Counted from the stretch's first letter, positions 46,339 through 59,847 are shown. The stretch is 60,000 nucleotides of DNA from Lineus longissimus (GCF_910592395.1 NC_088308.1:6961001-7021000), one strand, 5' to 3'. Numbers and translations: made by a program. The notes: generated by a model from the sequence alone, not told the origin.

Positions 46339-48212
46339 TCTCAAATACGATAATATTTGGCAAAAATGAATACATTTTTAACTGGTTAGAATTTTTCCAT
46401 GAAATAAAAAGTGCCTCTATCAAAAATATGCCCAATCACGAAAAGGCTTCACCCTAGCCTAATTGCGAAGCAATTAGGACAAAATTATTCTGACGTCTGC
46501 GTGATCTCTGACAATATGATAACTGACCCGATTCGAGGATGTTATGAAGTAATATCACATTGATATGAATCATTATTACAGTTTTGATTACCTTATTAAC
46601 GTAAAGCATCCTAGGTCACATGTGAAATACGCCATCATATTGGCTTTTGCTCGGTCATATATGGTCCTTTCAGCAATTTTTCCTGAGGTCTGTTTTTTTT
46701 TCGACCTGTGGGAACAATATATTCTGGGAAAGGTTTTCAGTTGATGCGTTAGTTGTCAAGACAGCTGCTACATGTATATTAACAGATAGGAGTAAGTTTT
46801 GGTTCATTTTACGGACAAATCTAAATTATGAGGTAAGTTGAGGCAGTTGTTGATTTCAGATTTGATAGCAAGAAATTGGCTTGGATATTGGCCAGCTGTA
46901 GTGCCTTAAAGGAAGAGTGTCTCAAGATAATCCTGGGCAGCACTACTTTATTTAACAGAGTTCTTGTGTTAGTATAGAGTGCACTGCAGAATATAGAGTG
47001 TGCACTGCACTCGGGAAGTGTATTTCATATTGGGGTTTTATAAAATGGTCGGTTGCCCCACAATATGGAGGTCAGCTGATATTTATCCTACCTTATTGGA
47101 GAAATAGTCTAGCGCGTATGTGACGTCAAGATGCGAGTATTTGAATGTCTGGCCCAGCGTGATAGCATGATTGTACCTTGGTTTCCGGCAGTTGGTCAGC
47201 CATGTGCCATGGTATCAAGTACACTTTCATAGAAGCAGGTGGATTCATCCTGCCAACATACCATGATAGCAAGCGGTCGCACGTTGCCCAATGAACCTCA
47301 CGAGAATGATTCATTCTCTTAATTTGCCTGATAAAATGAAGAAAGTGGCCACCAATTGTGCAAACCAGTTCCTCAGGATGTTGTCTGAGGATGTATAGTC
47401 TTATTTCATGAGAAATTGGCACTCTGTTGATGATTTTACACAGTAAGCACAGCAGTTGAACAAAATCTTACGTCAAAGTCCAAAGTGTCAAAAAATACTT
47501 ACCGGTACCAATACTGTGAGAATGGCAAATTTTTAATTCATGGAATGAACTCTATGAAGGCACAAGTGTTACTCCCACTGTGTGTCTGTTTTATCTTGAA
47601 AATAAATCCTTATATTTTTAGTGATGTTCCTCTCACTGTGTTTGTGGGTGTTGATCCTTGTTCCACTTCTGTTCTTCAATTGCAGGATATAAAGAAACAT
47701 ATTATTACATGTTCCCGAATAGATTTCTTGAAATGATTCCCACTTCTGTATCTTCTGAGTAACACATTTAAACCATCCCACTTGCAACTCATCCCAAAAT
47801 GTTTTGGGTTAAGAATTGCCCCATTGGTCTCTATCTCGACTGGTATAAGAAGTAGGATAAAAAATTAGCACCCACAATAATTTGTATCGGGAATTGCCCC
47901 ATCGGGTTTACCTTGATTGGTAAAAGTATGAATAAAAACTAAGTCCAGTTGTATTTATTTAGTAACACGAATCACCATGTCTAACAGGTTTCCTGTGATT
48001 TGTACAAGTTAAAGAATTCAGAGAAATAGATAAGACTCCACTGGCACTGGGTTTACATGTGTGAAACAGCCTTTGAGAGGTTGAGGATCGTTGGTCTAGT
48101 GGAAAATCTAACAGACCATCGGTGCCATTCTGAAATCAATTTGAACTAGGAGGATCAAAATATTAAGAATTTGAATCTAAGTGGGAAACCTGTGGATTTT
48201 TATCATAGTGAA
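46339..48212. other. Intronic spacer
   Basis: A 98-codon minus-strand frame at 47126-47422 has mixed composition but no known motif or splice context. No structured repeat was seen. Confidence 0.4.
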
Positions 48213-48412
48213 GTATCAAACCATTGGATATTGTGATAATCAAACAAAATCTTTTGAACTTGTGTGTGAAACCAGTGGATATTGTGACATATCAAACAAA
48301 AATCTTTTGAACTTGTGTGTGAAACCATTGGATATTGTGAAATATCAAACAAAAATCTTTTGAACTTGTGTGTGAAACCATTGGATATTGTGAAATAACA
48401 AACACATCCTCT
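48213..48412. repeat. 53-bp tandem repeat, about 4 copies
   Basis: The unit GTGAAACCATTGGATATTGT continues into GAAATATCAAACAAAAATC and TTTTGAACTTGTGT. The last two copies are nearly identical. Confidence 0.9.
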
Positions 48413-49402
48413 ACTTAAGCACAGATTTGGAATCGATTTTAAGTACGGGTATATATATAGGATCAAACTTTACTGAAGTTTTGTGAACTTGCATCAGTTT
48501 TCAGACATGCCAATATAGCTAGGCTTTGTTCACCTATTGACTCACCATCATCGGTGATGATCCTCGCTTCGGGTGAATATACCCGATAACCGATATAATC
48601 TATGTGAATCACCGTTGTTTCGTCTTTGAGTCATAACTCTATTTATTTCATTATCCATCCACTTTCGGAATGATTACACTCAATTGATGGAGTCTGTGTG
48701 AAATACAGGTCTAGAAACAAAACATCTCTCTCACCGTCTTTTTGAACACTCACCATTTTCTTTGATACTTTGTTCCTTCAAATATCGGATGGATAGTCAT
48801 TCAGATTGTTCAGGTAGAAACTTTTTAAGGTATCATTACCTGGATAAGCTTGTTTAACTTCTGTTTTGACATTTATAATCCATGGATATTCTTCAAATTA
48901 AACTTTCTGACAATACCAGTGCCTTCAAATTGAACTTTTTAACAATACCATTCAGTGCTTGGATTCCGGGCCAGGAGGATTTTTGCTAAATACAATGTTC
49001 TCTATTGTCATATTGTGTTTGTTGTTCTAGCTGCTTAGCTACTCTCAGGATAAGCATCAATAATCTAAATCTGATTTTTCTGTGAAAGAATCGGGATTTT
49101 CTATCCAAATTGAACATTTCGTGTGACAGTCCACAGGATCTCGCTTGTAAATATGGATCTTATGTTTGGGAAAAGGAGGGCGTCTGCTCCTCTTCTGAAG
49201 AGTCTTCAGTTTTTCATCGATGTTCACCAACTTGTCAAAGGTAGGATATTTAATGTATTTATGAGAAACAGACAAGAAGGCCGGCCTGTAGTTAGATTTT
49301 TCGTCATGAAGGGGTTATAGGCAAAGCACCATACGCTCATTTCTTTAAAAGTCAGCATGAAAAACACCTTTGGTTACAACCCTAAGTTCATAACCCTAAG
49401 TT
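48413..49402. other. Intronic spacer
   Basis: No exon recognised. A short near-duplicate (CTTCAAATTAAACTTTCTGA and CTTCAAATTGAACTTTTTAA, each followed by CAATACCA) lies at about 48891-48955. Confidence 0.45.
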
Positions 49403-49417
49403 CCCCCCCCCCCCCCC
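49403..49417. repeat. C homopolymer (15 bases)
   Basis: Uninterrupted run of C; its length is uncertain in assemblies. Confidence 0.95.
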
Positions 49418-51719
49418 GCTATAGAATGATTGGAAATGTCTTACTTAAGTGCCTTGTGGGTGGAGTGTGCAGGGGTCCCCCCCAGCTCCTGGTAGTAGGG
49501 TATTGGGTAGAGACATGTATTCATCCTCAAATGGCATATCCCGTCAAGCACGTCATTGGCGTGTCAGTGGTGGGGGTCATTGACGTGCTACCCAGCGCAG
49601 GGGTCGAGCGTAAAATATGCGGAACATAGAGAAATAAGTGTGTCACTAGTGCGTCATTGGCGCGCAACTCGCATGTGCATCGTGTCACTGACGTGAAGCG
49701 GATATCAATCGTGATTTGGACTGCAGCTAACTGTGACCAAAATCTACATGAAAAGTCAATTTCAGTGAGCCTTGGTTGCATTATTGCCCACTTACACCCC
49801 TAAAAATTCACATAGCCATTGGAGCGTACTTGGGGGAAACTTCAAAGTCATTCCAAAGATTCCGTCGTAATCACCCCTCAACCATTGTGACAATGATTGA
49901 TTTGATTCCAACTCTGTGAACAAAACAAAACGTCCCGTCCCGCAGGTTTCTAATTTGGTGTGGAAGATATCGGTTAGGAACAAAGGGTTCTGTAGCAGGG
50001 GACCTGGAACTACCGGTTGCTATCCCTAGATACGGCAGTGAAAACTTGTATGGTCGAGGGACAGGGTTTAAAGGCAGATAAAGGGTCTACCCAATATGTG
50101 AGGGGAAGTCGTCTTTTTGGGACTCTGCGATGGGGAGAAAATCTCTGTAGGTACTCGAGATAGATATGATAGAGGGTTAAAATGTTTTGGAGATATTCAT
50201 GAAGGAGAGTCTTTACATCTAAATTACATGCAAATTTGATGTTGGTTTAAGTTTCATTAATCAATTTAACACATACTTGTACATGTAGGACACCTTCTGA
50301 TATACAAAAAAAGAGAACTAATTCAATTCAATTCAATTGATGGGTGTCCAAATGCCACACATTTGTCATTATTGAGACATGATTCGATTTGACACAAATC
50401 TTTTACTCCAGTACGTTTTCTGAAAAACTGTACAAGAAATTATAGGTCTTTTTGCAAATGTGCTTCCCCTTTGAGGTACACCATAGTGATTTAGCCAATT
50501 AAATTGTTATTTTGGCATCTAGTTTTTTTCTCAAATTTTGATTGAATATTTGAATGTTTTTCATTCTTGCATTGGTAAGGCCTCTTAGCGGTGTCTTCAT
50601 TAGATGTTATTTAATTGGGTAGAGTCTTTTTGTGTACGTCCAAGTAGGCCTTTTTTATAAGCCCTTACCTGTGACTGCAAATTAAAGGTCTGTGAATGTA
50701 ACAAACTCAAGTAGCATTAGATTTTCAGTATAAGATAATGAACTTGGCAGTTTTGTGAAAATCAACCTCTGGAATTCAGCGAATTGTCAATTTGATAGTA
50801 GTTGTACCTTGGTTGGTATTTTTAAGCCCCTTATAAGGAATCTCACCACCAGGCTTCTGCTGTTGCGTTCATTAAGGCAACTGGCGGTGATCTTCAAAGA
50901 CAACCGTGCCGATTAGGCAAGTGGTCAGTGAGGCGCATGATGACGACTCTAAATTTATAACGATCGGCAAACGATATTTTGAAGATTCTGTTTATGCTGG
51001 GGTTTCAGTGAGAGAGAGCGCATGCTGGAATGAAGTTTCCTTTGGTAGAGAGTGGTTTTAGCAGTGCATTCAACTGAGTAGTAGCGAGCTATCTTATAGG
51101 TTTATTATTATAGGTATATTATAGAGGATGTAGAGGTTCCATACAATAGTGTAATCGATGACTTCGAACTAAAAAGCAGTGACGCTTCTGAGACAAAGTA
51201 TGATATTCGTCAGTTATTTCTCGATGACTTGCAAAACTTGTTTAACAACCATTTCATTGTGTTTTGATATCTTTCCTTTGGATGTCCATTGTCAGTGCAG
51301 GATTTGTCGCTATTTCATTACTAAACTGCAAGTACAAATTTCCGTCTTACACGGTTTATGTTCTTATGATATTTAACCAAGACTTCAATAAGAATTTTTG
51401 GGTTGAGGGCATGTACGGACAAAGGAAGGGCATATTATATTCATAACAAATGGAACAGTTGGACATCAGGAGTTGAACTTAGGACAGATTTTCTATGCTT
51501 GTTAAGTTCTGGATTATGTTCTTGTGTGTGGATTCTTTCGATGGACTCCTTGCTGTTCTTCGCTGAATACACAATCAGATGGTTTGTTTATTCTCCATTA
51601 TATTCCATTGTTATAAATTTGGAACGTCACAACTGGATAGCTCCTTGGAGGATTAGCATACTGACATCGAATAACAGGACTGATGTTTGGAGAAAGTTTA
51701 AGTGAGTTTGATAGCTTTT
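49418..51719. other. Intronic spacer
   Basis: About 2.3 kb with no exon or structured repeat recognised, apart from a GTGATTTGGACTG family motif at 49700-49725 and a short AATTC run near 50321. A 100-codon frame at 51403-51705 has no splice context or domain. Confidence 0.45.
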
Positions 51720-52490
51720 GAGGAACTGACATTAGAACCTACAGTGACACCATGATTTTTCACTCTGTGACTTCATCAAAACTTACAGTACCAGTAAACA
51801 CCATCATTCTGGATCTGTGACTTCATTTAAACCTACAGTACCGGTAATACCATTATTTTGGATTCGGTGACTTCATCAAAACTTACAGTACCAGTAACAC
51901 CATCATTCTGGATTCTGTGACTTCATCAAAACTTACAGTACCGGTAACACCATCATTCAGGATTATGTGACTTCATTTAAACCTACAGTACCGGTAACAC
52001 CATCATTTGGGATTCTGTGACTTCATCAAAACTTACAGTAGGGGCCTACCGGTAACACCATCATTCTGGATTCTGTGACTTCATCAAAACTTACAGTACC
52101 GGTAACACCATCATTTGGGATTCTGTGACTTCATCAAAACTTACAGTACCGGTAACACCATCATTTTGGATTCTGTGACTTTATCAAAACCTACAGTACC
52201 GGTAACACCATCATTTTGGATTCTGTGACATCATCAAAACCTACAGTAACGGTGACACCATCATTCTGGATTCTGTGACTTTATCAAAACCTACAGTACC
52301 GGTAACACCATCATTTGGGATTCTGTGACATCATCAAAACCTACAGTACTGGTAACACCATCATTTTGGATTCTGTGACATCATCAAAACCTACAGTACC
52401 AGTAACACCATCATTCTGGATTCTGTGACATCATCAAAACCTACAGTAACGGTGACACCTTCATTTTGGAATCTGTGACATCATCAGTTC
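51720..52490. repeat. 50-bp minisatellite, about 15 copies
   Basis: The unit GGATTCTGTGACTTCATCAA continues AACTTACAGTACCGGTAAC and ACCATCATT; the period is exactly 50 bases across most copies. Variants alternate between CTTCATC and CATCATC and between ACTTACAG and ACCTACAG, and one copy carries a seven-base insertion (GGGGCCT) near 52041. Each unit holds the palindrome TACCGGTA. Confidence 0.95.
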
Positions 52491-53904
52491 CTTACTGATT
52501 GCAGAAGGAATATCAACATCAGCCTGTCAGTGATAATTGAATGAATGTGATGATATAATTGACATTTCGGTAACGACATGTTACCAAATACAGCCACATC
52601 GAAACACAATCAGAGGTCGGTCAATGTACATTTTGGATCGATGTCCCTAAAGCCCTTTGTTTGAACCGATGTGAAGAACATTAACTCCAAGAGCAGTGCA
52701 TGTGACCGACTAGAATTTGGGTCTCTCACGCTCTCAAATGAGTCAAGTGCAACGTCAATCAGAGATAGCAGCATTTAATTACAAATCGTGGGCCGACTTG
52801 GAATACTTTTGAAGAAGAACAGTCCGCAGCCTGACTGGCATAATTTCTTTACTTTCGCCAGTTCTATAAAATTTTATACAAAGTACTAACAGTTAGATTT
52901 GTCTTCTTTTGGACATAAGAACAGCAAGCAAGACGAAGAGATTTGATAACAAAGGAGGATCGATGAAATGAAAAAAGTGTAATGGATATGTCAAAGTCTT
53001 TACCTGGTCTTTAGTTAGTGTGTTTTTGCACCCGAGGGATGGCTGTACAACCGCACTCAGACGTTTCAAACCGACAAGACAACCGGTATCACTCCCTTTG
53101 AAACTGGTGGATTATGAATACATGGGTCATCAAAACTGTTTAATGGTCTGTCTGGGGTTGTTTTACCTCCTGGATTCTTAGGTTAACACCATTACACGAT
53201 GGTGGTTATATTCTGTATGTTTTTCTTGAAGTGAGTAGGTATTAAGTCCAACTTGCTTCTTGTGTTATTACTGGCCATCGTAAAAAATATCAGTATATTT
53301 GGAACTAGACGAGGTTCATGAGTGCTCCGGGACTGCAATTCTAGCTCCCGTGTCTAAATGTTGATCAACAGCAACGAGATATCTGAGAGATAACCGTTGA
53401 TGAATTAACAAGATTTTTTCATCCCAGGGGTGGCTGCGGCGCTTGTAGCAGTTACAGTCACACGAGCTGTGCAATCCAGCCATTCAAACCCATCCTAAGG
53501 AAACTTTTGCACCAAATTTTTATTAATGAGCAATTTTAGGCCGATACTTCATCTTCTCCAAACGAATATTTTCTGAATCAAGAAGATCATATCGTGTGAT
53601 GAACTTCTCCGATGTTACTGCTGTCGTCAACATGAACCCTCTTTAATATTCACGTAGTGTTTTCTCTTGGGTTTCATAGTGGATCATTCTCCGTTCGCGA
53701 GAAAGAGAATATATGAGCAACGCGGTGGTTGTCTGGAAGCAGTGTGGCTCTGTGTCTGTCAATCTTTGGAAGTGTACTCAGACTTCAGCAGATTTTCTTT
53801 ACAATACGTCGACTGATTGGCAGTCAGTGTCTGTTGAGAGTCATCCATTCAAGTGTACCTAGACATTGGAACAGACAGTTGGCTTTGAATAGAGGGAACT
53901 GAGT
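52491..53904. other. Intronic or 5'-flanking spacer before exon E2
   Basis: No exon or structured repeat recognised. It may hold the promoter of the alternative exon at 54233. Confidence 0.4.
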
Positions 53905-54130
53905 AGAGATGGTCATTACGAGGAGAACTGGCTACAAGAGATGCTGCAAGGATTTGGTAATTCTGGCTTGAAGAGATTCTGCAATGATTCTGGTTGTTCT
54001 GTCTTGAAGAGATGCTGCATGGATTAGGTAGTTCTGTTCTGAAGAGTGTGCTTGAAGGATTCTCTTCTAATTCTGTCTGTAGGATTCTTCTAGTTCTTTG
54101 CAAGGATCATGGTAGTTCCGTTGGGAAGAG
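53905..54130. repeat. Degenerate tandem repeat upstream of exon E2
   Basis: Variants of GAAGAGATGCTGCAAGGATT, then GGTAATTCTG and GCTT, recur with a period of about 50 bases. The minus strand reads as a Ser/Asn/Gln-rich open frame that simply follows the repeat. Confidence 0.7.
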
Positions 54131-54232
54131 CACGATTCTAGTAGCTTCAGCACCACAAACTTAAATTGCTTTCTCACTCGACAACTTTTAAATTCCTCTT
54201 TGATGTTGTAATTCCTGTCCTGTTAATTAGAT

Positions 54233-54521
54233 ATGGCAACATTTGAAAAGTCATTGCCTCGTTGCCATGGACATAAGGGCATAAAAGGAGAAAAAGGGCC
54301 AAAGGGAAGCAAATGCTCCCCAGAGGTGAGAGGGGATTATAGCAAAGGAGTAAAAAGGCCAGATTTGAGTAGACTTTTAGACAAAATGAGCTTCCGATTA
54401 CGGCGGTGCAAAGTGGTGTATATCGGACCAGCGTATAAGGGATATGACTATGACCAAGAAGGAGATGATGATGTCTTCGATGGGGAGGAGGAGGAGGAGA
54501 CGCCTCCACCGGCTATCCCAC
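54233..54521 (+). CDS. Candidate alternative first exon (or cassette exon) E2
   Basis: ATG at 54233 gives 96 codons and one base before the strong donor C|GTGAGT. An in-frame TAA lies at 54224-54226. Phase 1 matches exon D's donor. The peptide begins MATFEKSLPRCHGHKGIKGE, has a Lys/Gly-rich segment (KGPKGSKCSPEVRGDYSKG), a basic patch (KMSFRLRRCKVVYIGPAYKG) and an acidic end (YDYDQEGDDDVFDGEEEEET followed by PPPAIP). A pyrimidine-rich tract ending TTAATTAG stands just before it. Splicing D to 54231 would also be in frame and the exon would be 291 bases, so a cassette role is equally allowed. No domain family is recognised. Confidence 0.48.
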
Positions 54522-57500
54522 GTGAGTATATAGATATCGCGTGTTGCTTCAAGGTTTTATAGATACACTGGATTGGAAACGTCAATTGTGAGAGAGTGAC
54601 TGGGCAACTTCAGTGCATCAAAAAGTTTGTTTTTGGGAAGAATAGGGAAAGAGTAGTCAATTTTCTGTAAATATTGTTCCTGATTATAAGTACCAGGATT
54701 TGATGGAGAGTGAGACACTCTCTCATAGTGTAGATTTCCACCAGGGTCTCCAGTTTTTTCCTACTTTACTTTGCAAATCTGCCAATATTGTTTAAAGAGC
54801 TAAAAATGTTCTCTAGTTCTGGTCTGTCGATATTTCCAGGTTTGAACAGTAGCACCACATGATTCATGGGGTGAGGTTGTTTCTTGGTCCATGGTGCAAC
54901 TCTTATCTCCTTATTTCCTGATATACCAAGGGTCATGTCAAAAAAATGAAAAATATATATCTTGACCCATGAAATTTGAAAACTCGCCACTAAATAAACA
55001 ATAATTCCAAAAATATTCATTGATTACAGACCGACTTAGTTAATTTACACCTCTGATATTGAATAATTTCTGATTTCTTTTAGCTTTGAAATCAATATTC
55101 ATACATAAATAGAATAAAGCACTTTTAAAATAACTTTTGTTGTTTGATAATATTGTTCCAAGCCTATGTGAATAAGATAGATGTCACTGTTAGGAAAAGG
55201 TCAGAGCTTGTGTATTCTCTTGAAGTTGATGTGTAACCATGTTGGAGTCAGTAAAGTTGTATCATTTACTTCTTAAAGGGACTCTTAGGTCGGGGTGGCT
55301 GTGCCAACACCGACAGGTGGCGCCATCATATCCTGGTGTATATTTCAACCATTATTTATTGATAAGGTAGAAAAAATGTAGTCATATTATCATACGGGTA
55401 GATTCTGGCACCCCTTGTGGTGGTCAGACAAACCTTTCTCAGCACATATATCTCTGGCATCTTTCTTCGATATAGCACGCTCAAGACGCCACCACGCAAT
55501 AGACCTGTCAAAACAGAAAGGTCTTCAGGTCTGCCTCGAATTTCTCAGTGTCTGTTACTGTTTGCAATAAACATTGTAAAGCATTCCATGTGGACCACAG
55601 GTAGACAAGCTGCGGGTCACAATATACAATCCTCGTAAAATGCACACTCAAAAAATGCTCTGACCCAGTCTGTGTACCAGCTCTGAGGTAAGGTTCGGCT
55701 CCAGCAGTCCTTTCAGATATATGGGCCCAGGGGCCATGCACTCTCTTATGGACCGTTAGGAGGATTTTGCGCTCAATCCTGGCTTTCAATTTATGTTATA
55801 CAGGTGCATCACAGCACGCTGATTAGGAAACTTGAAAGTGGTTTTGTCGATATTTCCTTGAAACAGAGCATTCCACTCGGCTCTGAAGAAACCTGGCTGC
55901 ATGTTCGCCTCCGGGGAGAATAGAAAATGTAGCGTACGCCTTTGAATCGGCAAGTTACCTGATCACCAATCATGTGTAACTCAACAATTCGTGGAAGCTC
56001 TTTTACCTGGTTCAAAAGTATATCATTGCTTTGGAAGACTTCTCATGATTAATGGCAAGTAACTATGAAATTTTTTTCCTCGTCCGAACACTTCCAGGGC
56101 GAAATCAGGGTGGGAGGACAGTTTTTATTCTTATAATTTCTATTGGTGATCAACGCCAGAAGCTACATATTTCAAGGGGAAATACATGCGGGAATTTGTG
56201 TGGCTGGATGATTAGCCAATGGGTATCGAGGATACCAAACTCCCAGAGGATTTTATGTCACCAAATCAAAACTTTTCAAATGGCCAAGGTCAACAGGTGA
56301 TGAAATTAGCATACAACCTATTCTTGATTCCGTGAGATCGAATCGTGTATGCACCCGTAATTCTGGTTATCTTTTATTAGTTTATTCATTACTCCATATA
56401 CATTGTAAATGAGGCTATGACAGGAAATTATCATGATAAATTTATAGCAAAAATACCACTCGGGGCAATTTGTAACCGAGGTGAGAATGATTTGAAGTAG
56501 CATCATGTGGCTCAGGTGTGCATACCACATGACATACGAAAGCGACCTTATGATTGGTTGGCATCCTGCCAAATTTCGTTGTTGTTGTTGTTGGGGCTGA
56601 TATAGAGAAGATAACTTGTCGTAGTGGTACCGGTTGACAGAATACGACCAGCCCGCTGCATCCGAATCATATGCTGTTCCTGCTTCTATGGTCAGACTTC
56701 GGAAAAATTACAAGATATTTGATAACTAGATTGGAAGACCTGATTATCGAGATAATTGTAGGCCTTCCCTTGATGTCAACTTTGTTGTAGGAAAGATCTT
56801 TTGCAACGTGGGCGTCGCTTTTTAGTCAATGCCAAACGTTTCAATAACAGAGTGTATGCATCTCAATTTCTTTATCTTATTTTCATCTAAATATATTACA
56901 AATTGTTCGAAAATATCTCTCACCATGGCAACAAATCAATAGAGAGTCCCCATTGCAATTGATGTCATGGGATCAATATGCCATTTAGCCTAGCATGCTT
57001 GGGGCATGAAAACAAAACTAGCATATCGATTGATAATATTGATAGATTGCGTGTCAAAGAAGCTAAAACGCTGTATAGAGGATGTCTGACAATAGAGGCA
57101 CCACATCGCAAGTCTATAAATAGCTTGTACGGGTTATTTTTAGCGCAGGCTCCCAGGTTGCCATGTATCGGAATATGATTACGGTCTCATTCATACCAAC
57201 GTCGATTAGGACAAGGACCGGTTTAGCTGACGGTCGTCGTTAGCGACATAGCATCATGACAACTGTGTTGTGTCTACGACATCGTCAGTGGGAATATCAG
57301 CTCGCAAAAACAGGTATGAAAGGTAATTCAAATTCTCAAATTTCAAAGGTTAGCTGAATGCGTATGTAAGTGAAATTTTCATTTTGATGCTCTCGAATTT
57401 GTTGATATCCAGGACCTTCCCCAACCCCTTCAAGTATGTTCTCATATGTCAAAGGGTGATTTGCATAGCATGCAATTGCAATCCCACCCTGCCCTGGTAG

Positions 57501-58845
57501 AGCTGAGTCACTGTTTGATCCCACACCTTTTGTGTGATATCAATTAAAAATTGTGACAACTTAGCATTCAATGCTGGGCTCCAATTTGTAAGCTGCTTTT
57601 GTCACCTGCTTTTCATCACTATGTTATGTCATGGTTATAGGCCTACTTGCTTCTCATATGAAATGCTCAACTCTGATATTCATGAAATATTTCTTTCTTA
57701 TGAAAGATTTTTCTAGGAGGCCCTTTACAGTTCTGTAATGTGCCCGAAGGCTCGCTGTGGGATCAAAACTCTTGGTTTCACACTTCATTTACCCCTGCCG
57801 ATCCCTGGGTGGTATGGGGGGTCCCGAGGATATCAGCCAGCCCAAACGTTTTATGCTGTGTTGTTTGTCTTATTCATTTTGAATAATTTTTCGACTACTT
57901 TGATACCCAATGCTACTACCTACCTGGTTCTCAGGTTTTATTCAACCCCAAGCATCGATTAACATTTCTTAATTAGTGCATAGCTATGCCTGATTTAACA
58001 CAACTCCAAGTTTAACAAACCTGTCAGATGGGTTTTGGCGGAAGTCGAAAGACTGCATCGATTGCGCTTCGTTTTACAGTCGAGCGTTAATGGACCCAGC
58101 CCTTCCCACTTACTATAAATAGCCCTGTCGTTCTCTGCAGTTCAATACGCATCGATCAAGTCCATTCTCTGTATAATCACTCTTCTCCCTCCATGAATCT
58201 GTTGAGGTACTCATTTACACTGTGTTGAACGCACAACACACACAAGCAATCTGTGATATTTATTGCATGCGATAAAAGTTCATAACAGGGGTCATTACAG
58301 GTGCCTGCTAAGTATGTGTTATGAGTATAGATCAATATGAAAAATCCAATTAAAGATGTCATATAATATCGTAACCATAGGGAACTGGATTTACTTACTT
58401 TAACATAAAACTTTGCAAATAGTTATCAGTATTTTCCGCCTGAGCTCCAATATTCGTGATTTGTCTCAAATGATAATTACCGTTCGTATTGATTAATATT
58501 TTATTCCCTCATTTAAACCTTTCTATATTTAACCCATCAATAGCTAAATTTAGCCGCTACCCGCTATATTTGGCTTGGCATCGATCACTCTTGATGGCGT
58601 GACTATGCTATCGTGCCTGGCTTTTATGGCCGTATTGTTAGCAATACCATGGCAACATGATCCCTTGCCGATATAGAACCTATTGATTTTGATTATTTAG
58701 GTGAAGTTCAACGTCTGCCTGAGGACGTGCATATACCTGTTTGGGGCTTTTATTCCCAACAGCATTGTCAATGTACATAGAAGTGCAATATGAAATATAG
58801 ATATAGATTAGCATATATACCATTAAAACATTGACATGTCAAACC
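54522..58845. other. Intronic stretch, no exon recognised
   Basis: About 4.3 kb with only short open frames. TATAAATAG occurs at about 57114 and 58114. No structured repeat was seen, and no further exon of the multi-promoter gene was recognised up to the window end. Confidence 0.4.
58114..58122 (+). promoter_or_regulatory. Candidate TATA-type core promoter
   Basis: TATAAATAG preceded by a GC-richer stretch. About 30 bases downstream are CTCTGCAGTTC and TTCAATACGCATC, possible initiators. The first downstream ATG (58193) opens only an 11-codon frame, so any product is unknown. It may be a chance match. Confidence 0.25.
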
Positions 58846-59352
58846 ATACTTTACAGTATTTTTCTCGAATTAGAGAATCTCAATCCATACTTTACAGTAT
58901 TTTTCTCAAATTAAAGAATCTCAATCCATACTTAACAGTGTTTTTCTCAAATGAGAGAATCTCAATCCATACTTTATAGTATTTTTCTCAAATTAAAGAA
59001 TCTCAATCCATACTTTACAGTATTTTTCTCAAATTAAAGAATCTCAATCCATACTTAACAGTGTTGTTCTCAAATTAGAGAATCTCAATCCATACTTTAC
59101 AGTATTTTTTCTCAAATTAAAGAATCTCAATCCATACTTTACAGTATTTTTCTCGAATTAAAGAATCTCAATCCATACTTTACAGTGTTGTTCTCAAATT
59201 AGATAATCTCAATCCATACTTTATAGTATTTTTCTCAAATTAAAGAATCTCAATCCATACTTTACAGTATTTTTTCTCAAATTAAAGAATCTCAATCCAT
59301 ACTTTACAGTGTTTTTCTCAAATTAAAGAATTTCAATCCATACTTTACAGTT
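58846..59352. repeat. 42-bp minisatellite, about 12 copies
   Basis: The unit CCATACTTTACAGTATTTTT continues CTCAAATTAAAGAATCTCAAT at a period of 41-42 bases. Variants (AACAGTGTTGTTCTC, TTAGAGAATC) recur at intervals, which suggests that blocks of several units have been duplicated together. Confidence 0.95.
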
Positions 59353-59597
59353 CTTCAAGCTTTAGCCTCCACATATCGTGAATGTCTTTAGGTGACCGAG
59401 GCAAACTTGGAAAATTATGCATTTCTGCAGAGCCTGGGAATATGAAATGAGTGCCATTGGGTACACTTCATCACATGCTGTTGAACTGATGATAAATCAA
59501 ATATTGAGACAGGTTGGCTGGCCTGGTAACTACAGCTGGCTGTAGTGATTGATTGTTCCATGTCATAACTTAGATATCAATCAAGCAGCTGAGCAGC

Positions 59598-59847
59598 TGG
59601 CCTACGCCTTTCGTTAAAGTTAGAAATTTGTAATTGAATTTGAATTTGAAAATTTCCAAATGCATAAATACATGCTGAAGATAAATTTCAGCATTGCCGT
59701 GTGAAGACACTATACAAATGCTATAAATAGGCCTACTAAGTTTCCGTTTTGTATGCATAATAGCTGCTCTATGGCATTGTGTAAAACTGCATTTCTATTT
59801 TCCTGGACCACCAGTCATTACGAACTGCCTCCCCTTCAAGGTCGAAA
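59598..59847 (+). mobile_element. Dispersed repeat family A, full-length copy
   Basis: From GGCCTACGCCTTTCGTTAAA to CTCCCCTTCAAGG, with GTAATTGAATTTGAATTTG, TATACAAATGCTATAAATAG, GTATGCATAATAGCTGC, GGCATTGTGTAAAACTGCAT and a CCTGGACCACCAGT block. Together with 19118-19366 it defines the family. Confidence 0.75.

Noticed and set aside
47126-47422. 98-codon minus-strand frame
   Set aside because: The composition is mixed but no motif, no splice context and no neighbouring exon supports it. It is kept only as a note within the surrounding spacer.
53849-54103. 84-codon Ser/Asn/Gln-rich minus-strand frame
   Set aside because: It follows the degenerate 50-bp tandem repeat and shows the same peptide repeating.
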